A stretch of DNA of 64,000 nucleotides from Geopseudomonas sagittaria (GTDB lineage: Bacteria; Pseudomonadota; Gammaproteobacteria; Pseudomonadales; Pseudomonadaceae). The position numbers and the translations under genes were made by a program. The notes under the pieces are model-generated. The model worked only from the letters and a program-made list of their open reading frames with translations, had not been told where the DNA came from and did not search any database. This document shows, piece by piece, positions 43,676 through 53,568 of the stretch (position 1 is the stretch's first letter; every line of letters starts with the position of its first letter). The stretch spans positions 144,188 to 208,187 of the forward strand of contig NZ_FOXM01000007.1 in assembly GCF_900115715.1 (NCBI RefSeq), written 5' to 3'.

Positions 43676-43715
43676 AACAAAAAGGGGGAATGCCGAAGCA
43701 TTCCCCCTTTTTGTT
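43676..43715. terminator. Bidirectional terminator between murB and rne
   Basis: An 18-bp perfect stem (43676-43693 with 43698-43715), a CGAA tetraloop, and A/T tracts on both sides. Confidence 0.95.
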
Positions 43716-43732
43716 GGGCGCTAGCCGGGCTG

Positions 43733-46700
43733 TCAGGCCTGAGGCTTGCGCTCCTCTTCAGGCTGGGCCTGCTCCTGGGGCACAGCTTCCGCCTCGGCTG
43801 CGGCAGCCTGCTCGCTGGTGCTGGCAGGTTGTTCGGCTTCGCCCTGCGTCTGCTCGGTTGCCGCAGTTGCGCTGCTCGCCTCGGCCGCAGTTGCGCTGAC
43901 CTCGGCTGCCGCGGGGGCTTCCTCGGCAACGGCGGGAGCGCTGGTTTCGCTTGCTGCAGCTGCTTCGCTGGCCTGGCGTGCGGCTTGCTCGGCAGCCGCG
44001 GCTTCGCGGGCCAGGCGCTCGGCCTCGCGGCGACGACGACGCTCACGCGGATCGTTCGGCGCGCGGGAGCCGGCCGCTGCGGCGGCTTCTTCGCTGGCTT
44101 CGCTGCTGGTGGTTACGCCAGTGGCCTCGGTCTCGACCACTGCCTCTTGGGCGACGGCGGTCACTTCCGGAGCTGCGACGCTCACTGCCGGCACCTCGGT
44201 CGGCTCGCCGCTTTCACGGCTGACAACGACTTCGGTTTCGACTGCAGCGGCTGCCGGTTCGGCGCTGGCTGCTGCTTCCTCGGGGGCGGCGGCGCTGGCG
44301 ATTTCAGTCGCGGTTACGGCTGCAACGGCGGTGCCGGCGGCAGCGAGTGCGATGGCGTCGGCGGTAGCCTGACGCGCCAGGCTGTCTTCCTCGCTCGGCA
44401 GTTCATCCGGACCGGCTTCGCGCTGGCGCTCGCGGCGGTTGCTGCGGCGGCGCTGGCCACGCGAACGACGGCGCGGACGCTCGCCTTCGGCACCTTCTGC
44501 CTGCTCTTCCTGGTTCAGCTCTTCCTCGAGGGTCTCTTCTTCGGCGCTGGCCTGCTCGGCAGTCTCTTCGCTGCGCGCGACACGCGGCGCTCGCTCGCTG
44601 CGCGGCTTGCGCTCGGCGCGCTCCTCGCGGCGACCTTCGGTCTGCTCGGCGGCTTCTACCGGACGAGATTCCTCGGTGCTGGCGGTCTCTTCGGTCACCG
44701 GAAGCTCTTCGCGGGGCTGACGCTCCTCACGGGGCTGGCGTTCCTCGCGCGGTTGACGCTCTTCGCGGGGCTGGCGTTCCTCACGGGGCTGTCGCTCCTC
44801 GCGCGGTTGGCGTTCTTCGCGGGGCTGACGCTCCTCACGCGGTTGACGCTCTTCGCGGGGCTGACGCTCCTCACGCGGTTGACGCTCTTCGCGGGGCTGA
44901 CGCTCCTCGCGTGGTTGGCGTTCCTCGCGCGGCTGACGCTCCTCGCGCGGTTGACGCTCTTCACGCGGTTGGCGTTCCTCACGCGGCTTGCGCTCCTCGC
45001 TCACCGGGCGCTCTTCGCGGGGCTTGCGCTCTTCGCGCGGTTTGCGTTCCTCGCGCGATTTGCGCTCGCCGCGTTCACCACGCTCGCTGCGCTCGCCGTC
45101 GCGACGACGGTTCTGCTGGCGGCCGTTGCGGCGCTCTTCGCTGCGTTGCGGGCGCTCGCCGGTGCTCGGCTGCTCGCTGGCGGCGGTCGGCTTGGCCTCT
45201 TCCTTGCCGGCAAACAGGCCAACCAGCGAGCGGATCAGGCCCTTGAACAGGCTCGGCTCGGGTGTCGGGTGGGCCAGCGGGGCGGGTGCGGCCGCCGCAG
45301 CCGGTGCTTCGACGACCTGCGGCGCCGGGCGCTCGTGGGTCACGGTCTTGACGACCGCTTCCTGACGCACCAGGGTGCGGGTGGCCGCTACCGGCTGGAC
45401 TTCCTCGACCTCGGTCGGGGTCATCTCGTAGCTGGACTGGCCGACCAGGGCGTCGGTGCTGTCGTCGCGCAGACGCTGCACTTCGAAGTTCGGCGTCTCC
45501 AGATGATCGTTCGGCAGGATGACGATGCGCGCACGGGTGCGCAGCTCGATCTTGGTGATGGCGTTGCGCTTCTCGTTGAGCAGGAAGGCGGCTACCGGGA
45601 TTGGCACCTGGGCGCGCACTTCGGCGGTGCGGTCCTTGAGGGCCTCTTCCTCGATCAGGCGCAGGATCGCCAGCGACAGCGATTCGACGTCACGGATGAT
45701 GCCCTGGCCGTTGCAGCGCGGGCAGACGATGCCACTGGTTTCGCCGAGCGACGGACGCAGGCGCTGGCGGGACATTTCCAGCAGGCCGAAGCGCGAGATG
45801 CGGCCGACCTGGACGCGGGCGCGATCGGCCTCCAGGCATTCGCGGACCTTGTCTTCCACGGCGCGCTGGTTCTTCGCCGGGGTCATGTCGATGAAGTCGA
45901 TGACGATCAGGCCGCCGATGTCGCGCAGGCGCAGCTGGCGGGCGATTTCCTCGGCCGCTTCCAGGTTGGTCTGCAGCGCGGTTTCCTCGATGTCGCTGCC
46001 CTTGGTGGCGCGCGCCGAGTTGATGTCGATGGAAACCAGAGCCTCGGTCGGGTCGATGACGATGGAGCCGCCGGAGGGCAGCTTCACTTCGCGCTGGAAG
46101 GCGGTCTCGATCTGGCTCTCGATCTGGAAGCGGTTGAACAGCGGCACGCTGTCCTGGTACAGCTTGATCTTGCTGGCGTACTGCGGCATCACCTGCTGGA
46201 TGAAGCTCAGGGCTTCCTCCTGGGCTTCGACGCTGTCGACCAGCACCTCGCCGATGTCCTGGCGCAGGTAGTCGCGGATGGCGCGGATGATGACGTTGCT
46301 TTCCTGGTAGATCAGGAAGGGCGCGGCGCGGTCCAGGGAGGCTTCCTTGATCGCGGTCCACAGCTGCACCAGGTAGTCGAGGTCCCACTGCAGTTCTTCG
46401 CTGGAGCGGCCGAGGCCGGCGGTGCGCACGATCAGGCCCATGTCGCCCGGGGCGTTGAGGCCGTTGAGGGCTTCGCGCAGTTCGTTGCGCTCCTCGCCCT
46501 CGATGCGCCGCGAGATGCCGCCGGCGCGCGGGTTGTTGGGCATCAGCACCAGGTAGCGGCCAGCCAGGCTGATGAAGGTGGTCAGCGCGGCACCCTTGTT
46601 GCCACGCTCCTCCTTCTCGACCTGAACGATGACTTCCTGGCCTTCGCGGAGCACGTCCTTGATGTTGACGCGACCCTCGGGGGCCTTGCTGAAGTATTCG

Positions 46701-46924
46701 CGGGAGATTTCCTTGAGCGGCAGGAAGCCGTGACGATCGGCGCCGAAGTCGACGAAGGCAGCCTCGAGGCTGGGCTCGACGCGGGTGATGCGGCCCTTGT
46801 AGATGTTGGCCTTCTTCTGCTGGCGAGCGCCCGATTCGATGTCGAGGTCGAACAGACGTTGGCCGTCGACCAGGGCAACACGCAACTCTTCGGGTTGAGT
46901 CGCGTTGATCAGCATTCTTTTCAT
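43733..46924 (-). CDS. rne: Ribonuclease E
   Basis: A 1063-residue endoribonuclease, the scaffold of the RNA degradosome. The catalytic half (residues 1-530 or so) has the S1 domain, the metal-binding aspartates in SIDINSARA and VIDFIDM, and the Zn-link CPRCNGQG. The C-terminal half is disordered, and residues of about 621-740 are a tandem repeat of the hexapeptide RQPREE and variants, followed by alanine- and glutamate-rich sequence up to EEERKPQA. The start ATG 46924 gives [13 protein letters not shown]. The repeat is probably an RNA- or partner-binding arginine-rich region. It is divergent from rluC, with a long upstream leader. Confidence 0.96.
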   Translation of the reverse strand: MKRMLINATQPEELRVALVDGQRLFDLDIESGARQQKKANIYKGRITRVEPSLEAAFVDFGADRHGFLPLKEISREYFSKAPEGRVNIKDVLREGQEVIVQVEKEERGNKGAALTTFISLAGRYLVLMPNNPRAGGISRRIEGEERNELREALNGLNAPGDMGLIVRTAGLGRSSEELQWDLDYLVQLWTAIKEASLDRAAPFLIYQESNVIIRAIRDYLRQDIGEVLVDSVEAQEEALSFIQQVMPQYASKIKLYQDSVPLFNRFQIESQIETAFQREVKLPSGGSIVIDPTEALVSIDINSARATKGSDIEETALQTNLEAAEEIARQLRLRDIGGLIVIDFIDMTPAKNQRAVEDKVRECLEADRARVQVGRISRFGLLEMSRQRLRPSLGETSGIVCPRCNGQGIIRDVESLSLAILRLIEEEALKDRTAEVRAQVPIPVAAFLLNEKRNAITKIELRTRARIVILPNDHLETPNFEVQRLRDDSTDALVGQSSYEMTPTEVEEVQPVAATRTLVRQEAVVKTVTHERPAPQVVEAPAAAAAPAPLAHPTPEPSLFKGLIRSLVGLFAGKEEAKPTAASEQPSTGERPQRSEERRNGRQQNRRRDGERSERGERGERKSREERKPREERKPREERPVSEERKPREERQPREERQPREERQPREERQPREERQPREERQPREERQPREERQPREERQPREERQPREERQPREERQPREERQPREERQPREERQPREELPVTEETASTEESRPVEAAEQTEGRREERAERKPRSERAPRVARSEETAEQASAEEETLEEELNQEEQAEGAEGERPRRRSRGQRRRSNRRERQREAGPDELPSEEDSLARQATADAIALAAAGTAVAAVTATEIASAAAPEEAAASAEPAAAAVETEVVVSRESGEPTEVPAVSVAAPEVTAVAQEAVVETEATGVTTSSEASEEAAAAAGSRAPNDPRERRRRREAERLAREAAAAEQAARQASEAAAASETSAPAVAEEAPAAAEVSATAAEASSATAATEQTQGEAEQPASTSEQAAAAEAEAVPQEQAQPEEERKPQA
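44705..45064 (-). repeat. 18-bp tandem repeat inside rne (20 units)
   Basis: Twenty consecutive 18-bp units, in frame on the minus strand. The fifteen from 44705 to 44974 encode RQPREE without exception; the next encode [24 protein letters not shown] and RKSREE. Units differ at silent positions in groups, a sign of repeated duplication and partial homogenisation. Copy number may vary between strains. Confidence 0.95.
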
Positions 46925-47409
46925 GTAGTACCAATGGTTTCCGGGCTGCCGGAAACGGCGGTTGGCACACACGACTCTCGTGGGCGGTGTCAGGTGCGCC
47001 GGGAACGGTCTGGCCGTTGCCCTTGTCAAGCGCCGCAGGCACTGGCCTGGCGCGACTGGCGTCTCCTGCTAACTGTCAGGCACAGAAGCACTCATTCAGG
47101 AGGAGGAATCAAACGACACTGCGGACGCTCTTGGCGTCTGGGAAGTCGAGTGCTACGCAGTCGGTCGTTTGTGCGTCTCCACCCTGCACATATCCGTGAG
47201 AATCGGGTGCCGCGCGCAGAATCCGCAGCGGGTTAGCATTTGCACGGAGCGCCTGGCGATCCGTACGTCATGTCTCGAGGCTGGGTTTCCGGGTCATCCA
47301 CTAGCACTGGCGGATGTCCCGTCGGACGGCCTGACGTCCAGTAATCGTATCTCCGGTGCCGGATTGTCTTGTCTGGCACGGGATGAATGCCGCTTTTGGC
47401 GGCGTCGGG

Positions 47410-47438
47410 ACTATAGCAGCAATCATTAAGTGCTTCAA
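47410..47438 (-). promoter_or_regulatory. Predicted rne promoter
   Basis: On the minus strand, TTGAAG (47433-47438) and TATAGT (47410-47415) are 17 bases apart, close to the sigma-70 consensus. Transcription from about 47403 would give a leader of roughly 480 bases. Confidence 0.65.
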
Positions 47439-47451
47439 TTCGGGGAAAAAT

Positions 47452-47460
47452 TGCTATGAT
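47452..47460 (+). promoter_or_regulatory. Predicted extended -10 promoter of rluC
   Basis: TGCTATGAT is an extended -10 element. Its expected start point is about 47467, the A of the rluC start codon. No ribosome-binding site is present upstream of that codon. Confidence 0.6.
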
Positions 47461-47466
47461 TCGCGC

Positions 47467-48420
47467 ATGACAACTCCCTCTCAAATCTCCACTGGCGTCC
47501 AGCTGCTCGAAGTGCAGCCGGAGATCGCCGGGCAGCGCATCGACAACTTTCTCCGTACCCAGTTGAAAGGTGTTCCCAAGACATTGATATATCGCATTCT
47601 TCGCAAGGGCGAAGTGCGTGTGAACAAGGGGCGCATCAAACCCGAGTACAAGCTGCAGGCGGGCGATGTGGTGCGTGTGCCGCCGCTGCGCGTGGCCGAG
47701 CGCGACGAGCCCGAACCGCTGGCTCAGGGCCTGCTGCAGCGCCTCGAGGCGGCCATCGTCTACGAGGACAAGGCGCTGATCGTGCTCAACAAGCCGGCCG
47801 GCATCGCCGTGCATGGCGGCAGTGGCCTGAGCTACGGGGTGATCGAGGCCTTCCGGCAGTTGCGCCCGGATGCCAAGGATATCGAGCTGGTGCATCGTCT
47901 CGATCGCGACACTTCGGGCCTGCTGATGATCGCCAAGAAGCGCAGCATGCTGCGTCATCTTCATGAGGCGCTGCGTGGCGACGGGGTGGACAAGCGTTAC
48001 CTGGCGCTGGTACGCGGCAGCTGGCCGACCGCGAAGAAGCGCATCAGTGCTCCCCTGCTGAAGAACAATCTGCGTTCCGGCGAGCGCATGGTCGAGGTCA
48101 ATCCGGAAGGCAAGGATGCGCTGACCGAGTTTCGCGTGGTGCGCCGCTTCGGCGACTTCGCCACGCTGGTCGAGGCCAGTCCGATCACCGGGCGGACCCA
48201 CCAGATCCGCGTCCACGCCAAGCATGCCGGGCACTCGATTGCCGGCGACAGCAAGTACGGCGACGAAGAGTTCACCCGCGAGATCCGCGAGCTGGGCGGC
48301 AAGCGCCTGTTCCTGCATGCGCATGCCTTGCGCGTGACGCTGCCCGATGGCGGCGTGCTCGAGCTGCAGGCGCCGGTGGACGAGATGTGGGCGAAAACCC
48401 TGGAGCGTCTGGGTGCTTGA
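47467..48420 (+). CDS. rluC: 23S rRNA pseudouridine synthase RluC
   Basis: A 317-residue enzyme that makes pseudouridines at three positions of 23S rRNA (955, 2504 and 2580 in E. coli). The N-terminal S4 RNA-binding domain ([20 protein letters not shown]) is followed by the RluA-type domain with the catalytic Asp in [11 protein letters not shown]. Length is normal. The start codon lacks a ribosome-binding site and lies where transcription should begin, so the mRNA may be leaderless. It overlaps the next gene by eight bases. Confidence 0.94.
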   Translation: MTTPSQISTGVQLLEVQPEIAGQRIDNFLRTQLKGVPKTLIYRILRKGEVRVNKGRIKPEYKLQAGDVVRVPPLRVAERDEPEPLAQGLLQRLEAAIVYEDKALIVLNKPAGIAVHGGSGLSYGVIEAFRQLRPDAKDIELVHRLDRDTSGLLMIAKKRSMLRHLHEALRGDGVDKRYLALVRGSWPTAKKRISAPLLKNNLRSGERMVEVNPEGKDALTEFRVVRRFGDFATLVEASPITGRTHQIRVHAKHAGHSIAGDSKYGDEEFTREIRELGGKRLFLHAHALRVTLPDGGVLELQAPVDEMWAKTLERLGA

Positions 48421-49108
48421 TCGTCAACTGCTGGTGTTCGACTGGGATGGCACCCTGGTCGACTCGATCTCCCGGATCGTCGAGTCGATGTGCGTGGCGG
48501 CGGACGAGTGCGCGTTGCCGCAGTTGGGCGAGATGACCATTCGCGGGATCATCGGTCTCGGTCTGCCCGAGGCGATCCGCAGTCTCTATCCCGATCTGGA
48601 GGATCCGCAGCGGGTGGCGCGCTTCCGCCAGGTCTACAGTGATCATTACCTCCAGCTGGAAAGCACGCCCTCGCCATTGTTCGAGGGGGTGCGCGAGTCG
48701 CTGCTGGACTTTCGCGAGCAGGGCTACCGGCTGGCGGTGGCCACCGGCAAGAGTCGCCGCGGTCTGGAGCGGGTGCTGGCCGGGCATGGCTGGCAGGACT
48801 TCTTCGATGTCACGCGCTGCGCCGATGAAACGGCCAGCAAGCCGGACCCGCGCATGCTGCACGAGATCCTTGCGCATTGTGGGCTGGCGCCCGAGCAGGC
48901 GCTGATGGTGGGTGACTCGCCCTTCGATCTGCAGATGGCGCACAACGCCGGCATGATGGCGGTGGCGGTGGGGTACGGTGCGCAGTCGCTCGAAGTGCTA
49001 CAGGGGTATCGTCCGCACCTGGCCATTCAGCGCTTTGCTGAGCTCGGGTGCTGGCTGACGCAAGGTAATCGCTCTATGGATGAGGGGGCTGGGCATGCAG
49101 TCGGATGA
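48413..49108 (+). CDS. HAD-superfamily hydrolase (phosphoglycolate phosphatase-like)
   Basis: A 231-residue HAD-IA hydrolase. Motif I is [10 protein letters not shown], motif [10 protein letters not shown], motif III the lysine in ASKPDPRM, and motif [14 protein letters not shown]. The helical cap suggests a phosphoglycolate-type or nucleotide phosphatase; the substrate is unknown. There is no ATG; GTG 48413, inside the end of rluC, is the likely start with CTGGAG before it. It also overlaps the S49 peptidase gene by 14 bases, so the three genes are coupled. Confidence 0.88.
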   Translation: MLDRQLLVFDWDGTLVDSISRIVESMCVAADECALPQLGEMTIRGIIGLGLPEAIRSLYPDLEDPQRVARFRQVYSDHYLQLESTPSPLFEGVRESLLDFREQGYRLAVATGKSRRGLERVLAGHGWQDFFDVTRCADETASKPDPRMLHEILAHCGLAPEQALMVGDSPFDLQMAHNAGMMAVAVGYGAQSLEVLQGYRPHLAIQRFAELGCWLTQGNRSMDEGAGHAVG

Positions 49109-50072
49109 ATGGAAGGCGGCGTCGGCGCCGTCGGATGACAAGACCTGGAAACTGCTGGAAAAGGCAGTGCTGGCCGGTGTGGTCGAGCAACGTCGTTCGC
49201 GGCGCTGGGGGATCTTCTTCAAGAGTCTCGGCTTTCTCTATGTGTTCGTGGTGCTGTTCCTGTTTTCGCCCTGGTCGAGCCTGGAGAAGGCGGCTGCGCT
49301 GAAGTCGCATACCGCGTTGATCGAGGTGAAAGGGGTGATCGCCGACGAGGAGCGGGCCAGTGCCGACAATATCGTCGGCAGCCTGCGGGCGGCCTTCGAG
49401 GACAAGAATACCCGTGCGGTTGTGCTGCGGATCAACAGTCCGGGCGGGAGTCCGGTGCAGTCGGGCTACATCTATGACGAGATCCGCCGCCTGCGTGGCG
49501 AGTATCCGGATATCAAGCTGTACGCGGTGATCACCGATCTGGGCGCTTCGGGTGCCTACTACATCGCCAGTGCGGCCGATGCCATCTACGCCGACAAGGC
49601 CAGTCTGGTGGGCTCCATCGGCGTGACCGCGTCGGGTTTTGGTTTTGTCGATGTCATGCAGAAGGTCGGGGTCGAGCGCCGCGTGTATACCTCCGGCGAG
49701 CACAAGACCTTCCTCGATCCGTTCATGCCGCAGAAGGCCGAGGAAACTCGCTTCTGGGGTGAGGTGCTCGACACCACCCACAAGCAGTTCATTGCCAGTG
49801 TCAAGCAGGGGCGTGGCGAGCGCCTCAAGGACAAGGAGCATCCCGAGTTGTTCTCCGGGTTGGTCTGGTCCGGCGAGCAGGCGCTCGGGCTGGGGCTGAT
49901 CGACGGGCTGGGCAGCGCCAGCTACGTGGCGCGCGAGGTGGTCGGCGAAAAGAATCTGGTCGACTTCACCCGCAAGGAGTCGCCGATCGATCGCTTTGCC
50001 AAGAAGCTGGGGGCTGGCGTGGCCGAGCAGATTTCGCTGTGGACGGAGTTGCGCGGCCCGGTGCTGCGCTGA
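49095..50072 (+). CDS. S49 family signal peptide peptidase (SppA/SohB-like)
   Basis: A 325-residue inner-membrane serine protease with one helix (GFLYVFVVLFLFSPWSS) and a periplasmic catalytic domain. The conserved RINSPGGSPVQSG segment, the nucleophile Ser in GASGAYYIASAAD, and the catalytic Lys further on (about 50 residues later, in GVERRVYTSGEHKTF) fit the Ser-Lys dyad of the half-size SppA group. It degrades cleaved signal peptides or membrane proteins. ATG 49095 is preferred, with GAGGG seven bases upstream. Confidence 0.9.
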   Translation: MQSDEWKAASAPSDDKTWKLLEKAVLAGVVEQRRSRRWGIFFKSLGFLYVFVVLFLFSPWSSLEKAAALKSHTALIEVKGVIADEERASADNIVGSLRAAFEDKNTRAVVLRINSPGGSPVQSGYIYDEIRRLRGEYPDIKLYAVITDLGASGAYYIASAADAIYADKASLVGSIGVTASGFGFVDVMQKVGVERRVYTSGEHKTFLDPFMPQKAEETRFWGEVLDTTHKQFIASVKQGRGERLKDKEHPELFSGLVWSGEQALGLGLIDGLGSASYVAREVVGEKNLVDFTRKESPIDRFAKKLGAGVAEQISLWTELRGPVLR

Positions 50073-50076
50073 GCGG

Positions 50077-50655
50077 TCAGGGGATCTGCACGCCTTCGGC
50101 GAGCAGCATGTCGACCAGGCGGATCAGCGGTAGGCCGATCAGGCTGGTGGCGTCCTCGCCGCTGGTGCTACGAAACAGGCTGATACCGAGGCCTTCAGAT
50201 TTAAAGCTGCCGGCGCAGTCGTAGGGCTGCTCCAGGCGCAGGTAGCGCTCGATGCTTGCGTCGTCGAGCGGGCGGAAATGTACGGTAAAGGGTACGCAGG
50301 CGGTTTGTGTGTGGCCGCTCTGCGAGTTGTGCAAGCACAGGCCGGTATAGAAGGTCACGCTGGCGCCGCTGGCCGCACGCAGCTGCTCGCGGGCGCGCTC
50401 GAAGGTGTGCGGCTTGCCGAGAATCTGCCTGTCGAGGGCGGCGACCTGGTCGGAGCCGATGATCAGGTGTTGCTGGTGACGGCTGGCGAGGGCGCGGCTT
50501 TTCTGTTCGGCCAGGCGGCAGACCAGCTGTTCGGCGCTTTCCCCCGGCAGCGGGCTTTCGTCGATCTCCGGCGCCTGGCAGTCGAACGGCAGGCGCAAGC
50601 GCTCGAGCAGGGCGCGACGGTAGGGTGAGCTGGAGGCGAGAATCAGGGGCAGCAT
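50077..50655 (-). CDS. maf: Maf family nucleoside triphosphate pyrophosphatase (YceF type)
   Basis: A 192-residue house-cleaning enzyme. It begins [20 protein letters not shown], and [16 protein letters not shown] and FKSEGLGI are the family motifs. The YceF branch prefers m7GTP. AAGGAG lies before the ATG. It is convergent with the S49 gene (four-base gap) and divergent from yceD, the usual order in pseudomonads. Confidence 0.93.
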   Translation of the reverse strand: MLPLILASSSPYRRALLERLRLPFDCQAPEIDESPLPGESAEQLVCRLAEQKSRALASRHQQHLIIGSDQVAALDRQILGKPHTFERAREQLRAASGASVTFYTGLCLHNSQSGHTQTACVPFTVHFRPLDDASIERYLRLEQPYDCAGSFKSEGLGISLFRSTSGEDATSLIGLPLIRLVDMLLAEGVQIP

Positions 50656-50724
50656 GTTGATCTCCTTGGAATTTGTCGGCGATTTTAGGTGTCCCGCTGG
50701 CCTGCTGCACGTGCGGAAATTTCT

Positions 50725-50753
50725 TTGACAGTTAAAAGGGGTATCCCTAGAAT
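50725..50753 (+). promoter_or_regulatory. Strong sigma-70 promoter of yceD-rpmF-plsX
   Basis: A perfect TTGACA (50725-50730), a 17-base spacer and TAGAAT (50748-50753). The predicted start point, near 50760, is only about three bases before the yceD ATG. Confidence 0.85.
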
Positions 50754-50762
50754 GGCGCGCTT

Positions 50763-51293
50763 ATGTTGAAAGGGCCGATTCCATCTCACATCGATCCGCG
50801 CAAACTCGCCGATCGCGGCAACACCCTCGAGGGTGATTGGCCGCTCAAGCAGTTTGAACGGCTCTGCGAGCAGTTGGTCAGCGATGCCGGAAATGTCCAT
50901 GCTCGTTTCGAGTTTGGGCGTGACGAGCAGCGGATGATCGTCATGCGCGGTGAACTCGATGTCGAGGTGCAGATGGTTTGCCAGCGTTGTCTGGAGCCGG
51001 CGACTCTTCCTGTGCACAGCGAGTTCATCTACGCCGTGCTCAAGGAGGGCGCTTCGCTGGACGGTTTGCCGAAAGGCTACGATGCGCTGGAAGTGGGTGA
51101 GGAGCCGCTCGACCTGATTGCTGTGGTCGAGGATGAGCTGCTGCTTGCGTTACCCATCGTCCCGGCCCACGACCCCGATAAATGCCAACACCCGGCAGGG
51201 TTTGCGGCAGCACCAGAACCGAGCGTCAACGAGGTTTCGCGGTCCAACCCGTTCGATGTACTGGCGCAGTTGAAACGTGACCCAAACGTTTAG
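50763..51293 (+). CDS. yceD: YceD family protein (DUF177), 23S rRNA accumulation protein
   Basis: A 176-residue protein of the DUF177 family. It contains VCQRCLEPATLPV and a C-terminal NPFDVLAQLKRDPNV, both typical. Family members are linked to ribosome assembly and accumulation of 23S rRNA. It is followed 12 bases later by rpmF, an arrangement kept in most bacteria. The predicted mRNA starts almost at its ATG and there is no ribosome-binding site upstream. Confidence 0.92.
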   Translation: MLKGPIPSHIDPRKLADRGNTLEGDWPLKQFERLCEQLVSDAGNVHARFEFGRDEQRMIVMRGELDVEVQMVCQRCLEPATLPVHSEFIYAVLKEGASLDGLPKGYDALEVGEEPLDLIAVVEDELLLALPIVPAHDPDKCQHPAGFAAAPEPSVNEVSRSNPFDVLAQLKRDPNV

Positions 51294-51305
51294 GAGTTAA
51301 TCAGT

Positions 51306-51488
51306 ATGGCTGTTCAGCAGAACAAAAAGTCTCGTTCCGCCCGCGACATGCGCCGTTCGCACGATGGCCTCGTGGCTAGCGCGCTGTCCGTCGAGAAGAG
51401 CACCGGTGAAGTTCACCTGCGCCACCACGTAAGCCCGGAAGGCGTTTACCGTGGTCGCAAGGTGATCGACAAGGGCGCTGACGAGTAA
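51306..51488 (+). CDS. rpmF: 50S ribosomal protein L32
   Basis: A 60-residue ribosomal protein. It begins [20 protein letters not shown] and ends [12 protein letters not shown], as in other pseudomonads. It has no zinc-binding cysteines. TAGGAG stands before the ATG. It lies between yceD and plsX and connects ribosome and membrane-lipid synthesis in one operon. Confidence 0.97.
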   Translation: MAVQQNKKSRSARDMRRSHDGLVASALSVEKSTGEVHLRHHVSPEGVYRGRKVIDKGADE

Positions 51489-51491
51489 TCC

Positions 51492-52502
51492 TTGTCCGCT
51501 CCGGTCATCGCGATTGATGCAATGGGTGGGGACTTCGGTCCCCACTGCATTGTTCCGGCCTGCATTGCCAGTCTGGCCGAACATCCCTCCCTGCGGCTGA
51601 TCCTCGTCGGCCTGCCCTCCGTTATCGAACCGCTGATTGCAGAGCATCCCTCTGTGGATCGGTCGCGTCTGCTTGTGCATCCCGCCAGCGAAGTGATTGC
51701 GATGGACGACCGTCCGGCGCAGGTGCTGCGTGGCAAACTCGATTCCTCCATGCGCCAGGCTCTGGAACTGGTGCGCTGCGGCACGGCTCAGGCCTGCGTG
51801 AGTGCCGGCAATACCGGTGCGCTGATGGCGCTGTCGCGTCATGTGCTGAAGACCCTGCCGGGTGTCGATCGGCCGGCGATGGTCACGGCCATTCCGACCC
51901 TGGGTGGCAGCTGTCACCTGCTCGATCTGGGTGCCAACATCGATTGCAGTGCCGAGCATCTCTACCAGTTTGCGGTGATGGGTGCGGTCGCCGCCGAGGC
52001 GCTGGGTACGCCGAATCCGCGCGTGGCGTTGCTTAACGTCGGTACCGAGGAGATCAAGGGCAATCAGCAGGTCAAGCTAGCGGCCAGTCTGCTGCGTCAG
52101 GCGCGTGTGCTGAACTACATCGGCTTCGTCGAGGGCGATGGCCTGTATCGCGGTGAGGCGGATGTGGTGGTGTGCGACGGCTTTGTCGGCAACATCGTGC
52201 TCAAGGCCAGTGAGGGTCTGGCGGCGATGATCGTGGCGCGCGTCGAGACGCTGTTCCGCTCCGGTCCGGCTGCCCGGCTGGTTGGCTGGCTGGCGTTGCC
52301 GCTGCTGCGCCGCCTGCAGAACGAGCTGCGTCCTGCCCGGCACAATGGCGCAAGCTTTCTCGGTCTGCAGGGGATCGTGGTAAAAAGTCACGGCAGCGCG
52401 GGGCCGGAAGGTTTCCGCATGGCCATCCGGCGGGCGCTGGCGGAAGTCGGTGAGAACCTGCCGCAGCGTCTGCACGGACGCCTTGAGCATCTGCTGCTTT
52501 AA
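51492..52502 (+). CDS. plsX: Phosphate acyltransferase PlsX
   Basis: A 336-residue peripheral membrane enzyme that turns acyl-ACP into acyl-phosphate for phospholipid synthesis. The N-terminus [29 protein letters not shown] and CDGFVGNI are conserved. The only start that fits is TTG at 51492, three bases after the rpmF stop; no ATG or GTG lies at the domain start. A weak start here may keep PlsX below L32. It is followed by fabD. Confidence 0.93.
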   Translation: MSAPVIAIDAMGGDFGPHCIVPACIASLAEHPSLRLILVGLPSVIEPLIAEHPSVDRSRLLVHPASEVIAMDDRPAQVLRGKLDSSMRQALELVRCGTAQACVSAGNTGALMALSRHVLKTLPGVDRPAMVTAIPTLGGSCHLLDLGANIDCSAEHLYQFAVMGAVAAEALGTPNPRVALLNVGTEEIKGNQQVKLAASLLRQARVLNYIGFVEGDGLYRGEADVVVCDGFVGNIVLKASEGLAAMIVARVETLFRSGPAARLVGWLALPLLRRLQNELRPARHNGASFLGLQGIVVKSHGSAGPEGFRMAIRRALAEVGENLPQRLHGRLEHLLL

Positions 52503-52611
52503 TTGCCCGGGTGTGACCCGTGGCCAATGCCTGTCATCCAATGGTCAGTTTGCTGTGTTGCCGTGGGTGACGCAGCCCTCCTGACGAACAAGTACACAAG
52601 GGACTTGCTCC

Positions 52612-53550
52612 ATGTCTTCTTCCCTCGCTTTCGTTTTCCCCGGTCAGGGCTCCCAGGCGGTCGGCATGCTCGCCGAGCTGGGTGCGCAACATGCCGTGAT
52701 CCGCGAGACCTTTGCCGAAGCCTCGGCGGCCTTGGGCTACGACCTCTGGGCGCTGACCCAGGAAGGTCCGGTCGAGCTGCTCAACCAGACCGACAAGACC
52801 CAGCCGGCCATCCTGGCGGCCTCCGTGGCCCTGTGGCGGCTGTGGCTAGCCGAGGGTGGTGCGCAGCCGGCCTTCGTTGCCGGTCACAGCCTGGGTGAGT
52901 ACTCGGCGCTGGTGGCGGCCGGCAGCCTGGCGTTCGCCGATGCGGTCAAGCTGGTCGAGCTGCGTGGCCAACTGATGCAGCAGGCGGTGCCGGCCGGGCA
53001 GGGCGGCATGGCGGCGATCCTCGGTCTGGACGACGATGCCGTGCGGGCCGCCTGCGCCGAGGCAGCGCAGGGTGAGGTGGTCAGTGCGGTCAACTTCAAT
53101 GCGCCGGGTCAGGTGGTGATTGCCGGTTCGGCCGCCGCCGTCGAGCGGGCCATCGAGGCGTGCAAGGCGCGTGGTGCCAAGCGCGCCATGGCGCTGCCGG
53201 TGAGCGTGCCGTCGCACTGCGCGCTGATGCGTCCGGCGGCGGAAAAGTTCGCCGCCGCGGTGGAGGCCATCGACTGGAAGCTGCCGCAGATCGCCATCGT
53301 GCAGAACACCAGCGCCCAGGTCCCCGTCGATCTCGAGGTGCTCAAGCGCGACCTGCTGGCGCAGCTGTACAGCCCGGTACGCTGGGTCGAGTCGGTGGTG
53401 CTGCTGGCCGAGCGCGGCGTGACCGAGTTGGTCGAGTGCGGTCCGGGCAAGGTGCTGTCCGGTCTCAACAAGCGCTGCGCCAAGGGCGTGAATACCTACA
53501 ATCTGGATACCCCCGAGGCCTTTGCCGCTGCCCGTGCGGCGCTGGTCTGA
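52612..53550 (+). CDS. fabD: Malonyl-CoA:ACP transacylase FabD
   Basis: A 312-residue enzyme that loads malonate on acyl carrier protein. The catalytic Ser is in AGHSLGEYSALVAAG, the His in SVPSHCALMRPA, and FVFPGQGSQAVGM is the typical start. It is part of the fabD-fabG-acpP-fabF cluster and is followed 18 bases later by fabG. Confidence 0.97.
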   Translation: MSSSLAFVFPGQGSQAVGMLAELGAQHAVIRETFAEASAALGYDLWALTQEGPVELLNQTDKTQPAILAASVALWRLWLAEGGAQPAFVAGHSLGEYSALVAAGSLAFADAVKLVELRGQLMQQAVPAGQGGMAAILGLDDDAVRAACAEAAQGEVVSAVNFNAPGQVVIAGSAAAVERAIEACKARGAKRAMALPVSVPSHCALMRPAAEKFAAAVEAIDWKLPQIAIVQNTSAQVPVDLEVLKRDLLAQLYSPVRWVESVVLLAERGVTELVECGPGKVLSGLNKRCAKGVNTYNLDTPEAFAAARAALV

Positions 53551-53568
53551 ACATCAGGAGAATCACCC

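Larger units (their letters stand above)
46925..47466. other. rne 5' leader and rne/rluC promoter region
   Basis: This 542-base gap has no supported gene. Most of it (46925 to about 47403) is the predicted 5' untranslated leader of rne. E. coli rne has a leader of similar kind that lets the enzyme limit its own mRNA, so self-control is likely here too. Promoters for both genes are annotated separately. Confidence 0.65.

Noticed and set aside
43661..47236. A 1191-codon plus-strand reading frame opposite rne, rich in Leu, Ala and Phe with repeated hydrophobic units
   Set aside because: It is the antisense image of the rne repeat and high-GC codons. rne is a clear, conserved gene on the other strand, and the hydrophobic periodicity follows directly from the REERQP repeat.
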